Part shown: piece by piece, positions 16,577 to 19,879 of the stretch
How positions within the stretch are numbered: position 1 is the first letter of the stretch
How the letters are laid out: each line of letters opens with the position of its first letter
Assembly (NCBI GenBank): GCA_029983495.1
Contig: JASBZJ010000006.1
Location: 1-19,879 of the forward strand
Origin: Porphyromonas sp.
GTDB lineage: Bacteria > Bacteroidota > Bacteroidia > Bacteroidales > Porphyromonadaceae
Direction of reading: 5' to 3'
DNA length: 19,879 nt
Notes under the pieces: generated by a model
What the model saw: only the letters and a program-made list of their open reading frames with translations
Told to the model about the DNA's origin: nothing
The model's database searches: none
Made by a program: the position numbers and the translations under genes

Positions 16577-17902
16577 TTAGAGGTTCGATGTTTTTGGGCG
16601 TAATTCCCTTGGAAGCGTTACTCGCATCTGTTGAATACGAAGCTTTTCTAAATCCACAACTTCGAGTTCCATACCTCGGTATTGCACCTTATCGCCTACG
16701 TGTGGTAATTCCTGTTTTACTTCTAGAAAAACCCCTCCCAAAGTGTCCACCTCCTGTTCAACATCATCAAAAAAGGAATAATCAATGCCTAAGAGACGGC
16801 AAAAATCAGAGAGCTGCGTTTTTGCCTGGAACAAATATGAGCCATCGGCAAGTAAAGTATAAGGCAACTCCTCTTCATCGTACTCATCCGATATTTCGCC
16901 TACTATTTCCTCTAATATATCCTCAAGCGTAACAATACCCGAAGTCCCTCCATACTCGTCAACAACAATAGCCATATGAATTCGTTCAGCTCTGAACTCC
17001 TCGAGCAATTCATCGAGCATTTTATTTTCGGGTACAAAATATGCGGGTCGAATAAGTTTATGCCAGTCGAAAAGGTCGCCTTCGCCTATATAGGGAATGT
17101 TATCTTTGATATAAAGTATTCCCTTAATATTATCTTGCGTACCCTCAAAAACGGGTAACCTCGAATTGCCAGATTCCACAATAAGCGCAAGCACTTTACT
17201 AAAAGGCCACGTATAATCAACGTCAACCATATCTATACGAGGAACCATAATTTCAACCGCCGTTTTATCGTGAAAGCGTATTATTCCTTCCATAATCTCA
17301 CTTTGCTCGGGGCTTTTGCCTTCCGTTAATTCAACAGCTTTCGATAATTCGTCTACCGAAAGTTCCTTCCCCTTTTCCTCCTTTCCCTTAGTATGGTTCG
17401 AAGTAGCCATTAAGGCTTTCGACATAGGTTTAAGCAAATGAAATAAGGGTACCATAAGTGGTGTTGAAAAGCGGCTCATAGCCAAGGGATTTTTTCGGGC
17501 AATAACCTTAGGTGTAATTTCACCAAAAAGCAATAACAGAAAAGTTAATGCAATGGTTTGAAGCACAAAACGCAAGGTTGTAGCTCCGCCGAAATCGATT
17601 AACAAAAAAAGGGCATAATTACTAAGGAACACAATAGCCATGTTTACCACATTATTGCCAATGAGTATCGTAGCAAGTAGTTGCTCGCTATGCTCAAGTA
17701 GGTTCAAAAGCCTTTTGTCGTTATGTGCATCGCTTTCTTTTATGGTATTAATATCCTGTGGTGAAAGGGAAAAATATGCCGTTTCGCTGGACGACATATA
17801 ACCCGAAAGTAACAAAAGTATTACTACTACAACCAACGAAATTGCCGCTTGCCACGACATAGGATATGTAGTAACCCCTTGAAATAAGTTCGAGAACCAC
17901 AT
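16577..17902 (-). CDS. gldE: GldE-like CNNM/CorC-type membrane protein with CBS pair
   Basis: Numbered from GTG 17944, the chain shows a DUF21 (CNNM) membrane part with helices near 32-50, 98-118 and 124-143, the GEITPK motif (141-146), a CBS-domain pair (about 231-355) including VVDEYGGTSGIVTLEDILEE, and a CorC/HlyC transporter-associated domain (about 365-445). In Flavobacterium GldE is tied to gliding and the type IX secretion machinery; related CNNM proteins affect Mg2+ or Co2+ handling. Which applies here is not known. Starts: GTG 17944 gives 455 residues with a Thr6 run, while ATG 17902 gives 441 and puts the AGT repeat just before the start. I prefer the ATG. It lies between ssb and the phosphopantetheinyl transferase, probably in one operon. 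Confidence 0.88.
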   Translation of the reverse strand: MWFSNLFQGVTTYPMSWQAAISLVVVVILLLLSGYMSSSETAYFSLSPQDINTIKESDAHNDKRLLNLLEHSEQLLATILIGNNVVNMAIVFLSNYALFLLIDFGGATTLRFVLQTIALTFLLLLFGEITPKVIARKNPLAMSRFSTPLMVPLFHLLKPMSKALMATSNHTKGKEEKGKELSVDELSKAVELTEGKSPEQSEIMEGIIRFHDKTAVEIMVPRIDMVDVDYTWPFSKVLALIVESGNSRLPVFEGTQDNIKGILYIKDNIPYIGEGDLFDWHKLIRPAYFVPENKMLDELLEEFRAERIHMAIVVDEYGGTSGIVTLEDILEEIVGEISDEYDEEELPYTLLADGSYLFQAKTQLSDFCRLLGIDYSFFDDVEQEVDTLGGVFLEVKQELPHVGDKVQYRGMELEVVDLEKLRIQQMRVTLPRELRPKTSNL

Positions 17903-17920
17903 AGTAGTAGTAGTAGTAGT
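17903..17920. repeat. (AGT)6 microsatellite at the gldE start
   Basis: Six perfect AGT units end exactly against the ATG codon (17900-17902, minus strand). On the coding strand they read ACT repeats. They are either part of the untranslated leader or, if GTG 17944 is used, encode six threonines. Confidence 0.9.
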
Positions 17921-18016
17921 TAATAAAGGCAACGAAGCAAACACTTGTAATATGGGGTTAAAGGCGATTAACTATACTTGCGAATTTTAATTAGATATAG
18001 AGTTGGCGTACTATGA

Positions 18017-18367
18017 TTATTGGTGTTTTGCCGACGAACGTAAATCAACAAACGACAGTCGCTCGGCAACAACTTCGGTAATATTGTGTTGTAACCCCTG
18101 CTTATCGGTATAAGTTCGGGTACTAAGCCTACCTTCTACGAAAACTCGAGTTCCTTTTTTCACAAATTCTTCGGCAAACCGAGCAGCATCGCCCCTCGAG
18201 GAAACACGAACCCAATCGATTTGCTCGGGTACAATTTTACCCGCCTTTGTTTTGTACGAGGGTCTATGAAGTGCTAAACTAAAATTGGCCACTGATTGGT
18301 TTTCATCGAAATAACGAACCTCTGGGTCGTTACCAACATAGCCGATAAGTAATACTTTATTGAGCAT
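18017..18367 (-). CDS. ssb: Single-stranded DNA-binding protein without acidic tail
   Basis: The 116-residue protein is an SSB OB-fold: MLNKVLLIGYVGNDPEVRYF, then VANFSLAL, IDWVRVSSRGDAARFAEEFV, KKGTRVFVEGRLSTRTYTD and ITEVVAERLSFVD. It binds single-stranded DNA during replication, repair or recombination. It stops at RSSAKHQ directly after the OB-fold, whereas typical SSB has a flexible linker and an acidic DDDIPF-like tip that recruits partners. No such tip is found in the other frames just downstream, so this is not a simple frameshift. It may be a secondary SSB or one with a different partner mode. It heads the ssb-gldE-transferase cluster, 72 bases before the GTG of gldE. Confidence 0.92.
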   Translation of the reverse strand: MLNKVLLIGYVGNDPEVRYFDENQSVANFSLALHRPSYKTKAGKIVPEQIDWVRVSSRGDAARFAEEFVKKGTRVFVEGRLSTRTYTDKQGLQHNITEVVAERLSFVDLRSSAKHQ

Positions 18368-18533
18368 GATTACAGAAAAGCTAAACTAAAATAGGTTCAC
18401 TAAGTAAAAGTTCAACAATAAGGCAACGCACTAAGCCGTTAAAAGTGTAGGGAAACATAGTGCAAAACCAGCACTTACTGCCATACGATGAATAACCACC
18501 CAAAAGCAATTACCAACTTTAACTACTGCAGTG

Positions 18534-18541
18534 CAAAGGTA
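18534..18541 (-). promoter_or_regulatory. Candidate -7 box for the ssb-gldE cluster
   Basis: TACCTTTG (18541-18534 on the minus strand) is identical to the -7 box of trpS, but no TTTG lies at the -33 distance. It would give a leader of about 160 bases before ssb. On the + strand the divergent wecA-like gene has only TACCTTTT (18593-18600), a weak match. The 249-base gap shows no gene. Confidence 0.35.
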
Positions 18542-18616
18542 ACAAAAAACTACCCCTTCCTTTATTTCACACACATTAAGCACAATAATAGTTACCTTTT
18601 GGGCCAATAAAGAACT

Positions 18617-19717
18617 ATGATTAGAATTTCATTCGTTGTTTTACTGCTCTTATTCGTTGTTGCAATAATATTTAGCAGTCACGCTTTAAAGCTCATTCTA
18701 AAGGTCGCTCATAAAAAGAAGCTCTACGATGCTATAGATGAGCGCAAATGCCACCAAACACCTATACCTCGCTTAGGAGGTGCAACCTATTTACCAGTAG
18801 CAACTTTAGTATTATCGCTTCTGTTCCTATGTATTTATTGGCTGGGCGAAACAAAATACCTCCCCCCCCTACCCGACCCCGAAAATACATTAGGAATGTT
18901 ATCGATAGGCGTTGCTACATTCTGCCTATATATTGTGGGGCTTATCGACGACCTTATAGGTGTTCGTTACCTTGTTAAGATTGTTGTACAGCTGATGGCT
19001 TCGATTTTACTGGTAAAAACAGGCCTTTACGTTTATGACCTCTATGGTTTTTTATGGGTACATTCAATTCCCATAGGCCTCGCATATGGGTTAAGTATAC
19101 TTATTTTCATGCTTATCATCAATGCAATAAACCTTGTTGATGGTATCGATGGCTTAGCCTCGGGTATAGGTATTGTGTCGTTTTTGTATTACGCACTAAC
19201 CTCCACCCTTATACACAACACCTATGCCGTAATACTATGTGTTATTGGTGTTGGTATACTTATACCCTTCTTTTACTTCAACTACTTCAAAAGTGCCGAT
19301 AGTAATAAAAAGATTTTTATGGGCGATACAGGCTCCCTTACATTAGGTATAGTTTTGGCCACACTTAGTGTGCTTACTCTTAACCGCCTTGTACCGAGTT
19401 CGGAGTATTCTTTTGGGGTACTTGCTGCTTTTTCGCCTGTAATATTACCGTCTCTGGATGTTATTCGGGTTTTCTTTTACCGAATAGCCACAGGTAGGAG
19501 CCCCTTTTCGCCCGATAAAAATCACATTCATCACTTGCTTTTAGCTTGTGGATTAACACACCGAAAAGCCACAATAATACTCCTTGCCATTCAAACTCTA
19601 TTCATCGCTATCGCCTTCTTTTTCTCAAAAAGCTGGCTCGTAACATTTATAGTTATAATACTTATATATATAGCTATTGTAGTTATTACTCAACAAAAGA
19701 GCAAACAAATAAAATAA
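18617..19717 (+). CDS. WecA/MraY-family polyprenyl-phosphate sugar-1-phosphate transferase
   Basis: The 366-residue inner-membrane protein has about ten hydrophobic helices. Family members transfer a sugar-1-phosphate from a UDP-sugar onto undecaprenyl phosphate, the first step of O-antigen, capsule or teichoic-type polymers. The motifs are DERKCHQTPIPRLGG (41-55), the Asp pair GLIDDLIG (108-115), NAINLVDGIDGLASG (169-183), MGDTGS (235-240) and the histidine loop DKNHIHH (300-306). PIPRLGG with HIHH favours the WecA/TagO type over MraY, and the absence of peptidoglycan genes nearby agrees. The sugar (GlcNAc or another) cannot be read from the sequence. The start ATG 18617 begins a hydrophobic first helix. 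No partner gene follows before the window ends. Confidence 0.9.
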   Translation: MIRISFVVLLLLFVVAIIFSSHALKLILKVAHKKKLYDAIDERKCHQTPIPRLGGATYLPVATLVLSLLFLCIYWLGETKYLPPLPDPENTLGMLSIGVATFCLYIVGLIDDLIGVRYLVKIVVQLMASILLVKTGLYVYDLYGFLWVHSIPIGLAYGLSILIFMLIINAINLVDGIDGLASGIGIVSFLYYALTSTLIHNTYAVILCVIGVGILIPFFYFNYFKSADSNKKIFMGDTGSLTLGIVLATLSVLTLNRLVPSSEYSFGVLAAFSPVILPSLDVIRVFFYRIATGRSPFSPDKNHIHHLLLACGLTHRKATIILLAIQTLFIAIAFFFSKSWLVTFIVIILIYIAIVVITQQKSKQIK

Positions 19718-19767
19718 GCATACCAAATCTTAACACGAGTAAAAACCTAAACGAATAGAACTTGTAT

Positions 19768-19833
19768 TTGAATTTCCCTGATGATTTCCCATTTTAATCA
19801 ACAACAAAATGAGAAATGATCAAGGAAACTCAA
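19768..19833. repeat. Long inverted repeat (28-base arms) downstream of the wecA-like gene
   Basis: The arms 19768-19795 and 19806-19833 are complementary at 24 of 28 positions around a 10-base loop. On the minus strand three of the four mismatches become G-U pairs, so RNA read in that direction would fold better. A further TCATCAGG (19860-19867) is complementary to CCTGATGA (19777-19784). It may be a terminator for a convergent neighbour or a small repeat element. Confidence 0.6.
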
Positions 19834-19879
19834 ACAAACGCTCCGAAGTTTTGATCTTTTCATCAGGACGAAAATAAAA

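Noticed and set aside
17903..17920. On/off phase variation by the AGT repeat
   Set aside because: Triplet changes keep the reading frame; only level or spacing effects remain possible.
1..19879. tRNA, rRNA, CRISPR array, insertion sequence, prophage or defence system
   Set aside because: No matching repeats, cloverleaf, transposase or phage and defence genes were seen on either strand.

Overview
The window looks like a chromosome segment of a Porphyromonas-like member of the Bacteroidales. Three things point there. The run yceD(DUF177)-rpmF-fabH-era-der is a block I recall from Bacteroidales, including P. gingivalis. There is a SusC/SusD pair whose wording closely resembles P. gingivalis RagA and RagB. 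Several promoters fit the Bacteroidetes pattern (TTTG, about 20 bases, TAnnTTTG) rather than the E. coli one. Shine-Dalgarno sequences are mostly absent, which is normal for this phylum. No tRNA, rRNA, CRISPR array, insertion sequence or phage gene is visible.

Region 1 (1-7136, + strand) is core housekeeping: the end of a DUF177 protein, ribosomal protein L32, FabH (start of fatty acid synthesis), the ribosome-assembly GTPases Era and Der, IspD (isoprenoid precursors) and the RecG helicase. It ends at a hairpin shared with the convergent gene on the other side.

Region 2 (7210-10214, - strand) holds trpS, a DUF3127 protein with an SSB-like tail, a single-PAS-domain protein and a class I mannose-6-phosphate isomerase. 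The trpS promoter is clear and fixes its start. A 414-base gap follows, ending in a strong intrinsic terminator for the next operon.

Region 3 (10629-15346, - strand) is a RagAB-like outer-membrane importer: a TonB-dependent barrel (ragA-like) followed by its surface lipoprotein lid (ragB-like). The ragA-like gene spans 12208-15346 but is split by a frameshift near 13154-13162, so as written the barrel cannot be made whole. A 601-base non-coding leader with a duplicated motif lies upstream.

Region 4 (15948-18367, - strand) is the cluster ssb-gldE-phosphopantetheinyl transferase, known in this phylum. A six-copy AGT repeat sits directly in front of the preferred gldE start, and the SSB lacks the usual acidic tail.

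Region 5 (18617-19879, + strand) is a WecA/MraY-family sugar-phosphate transferase (surface polysaccharide initiation) followed by a long inverted repeat at the window edge.

I do not see a convincing new multi-gene system. The best leads are the broken RagA-like importer with its odd leader, the swapped SSB tails, the repeat at the gldE start and several structured intergenic elements.
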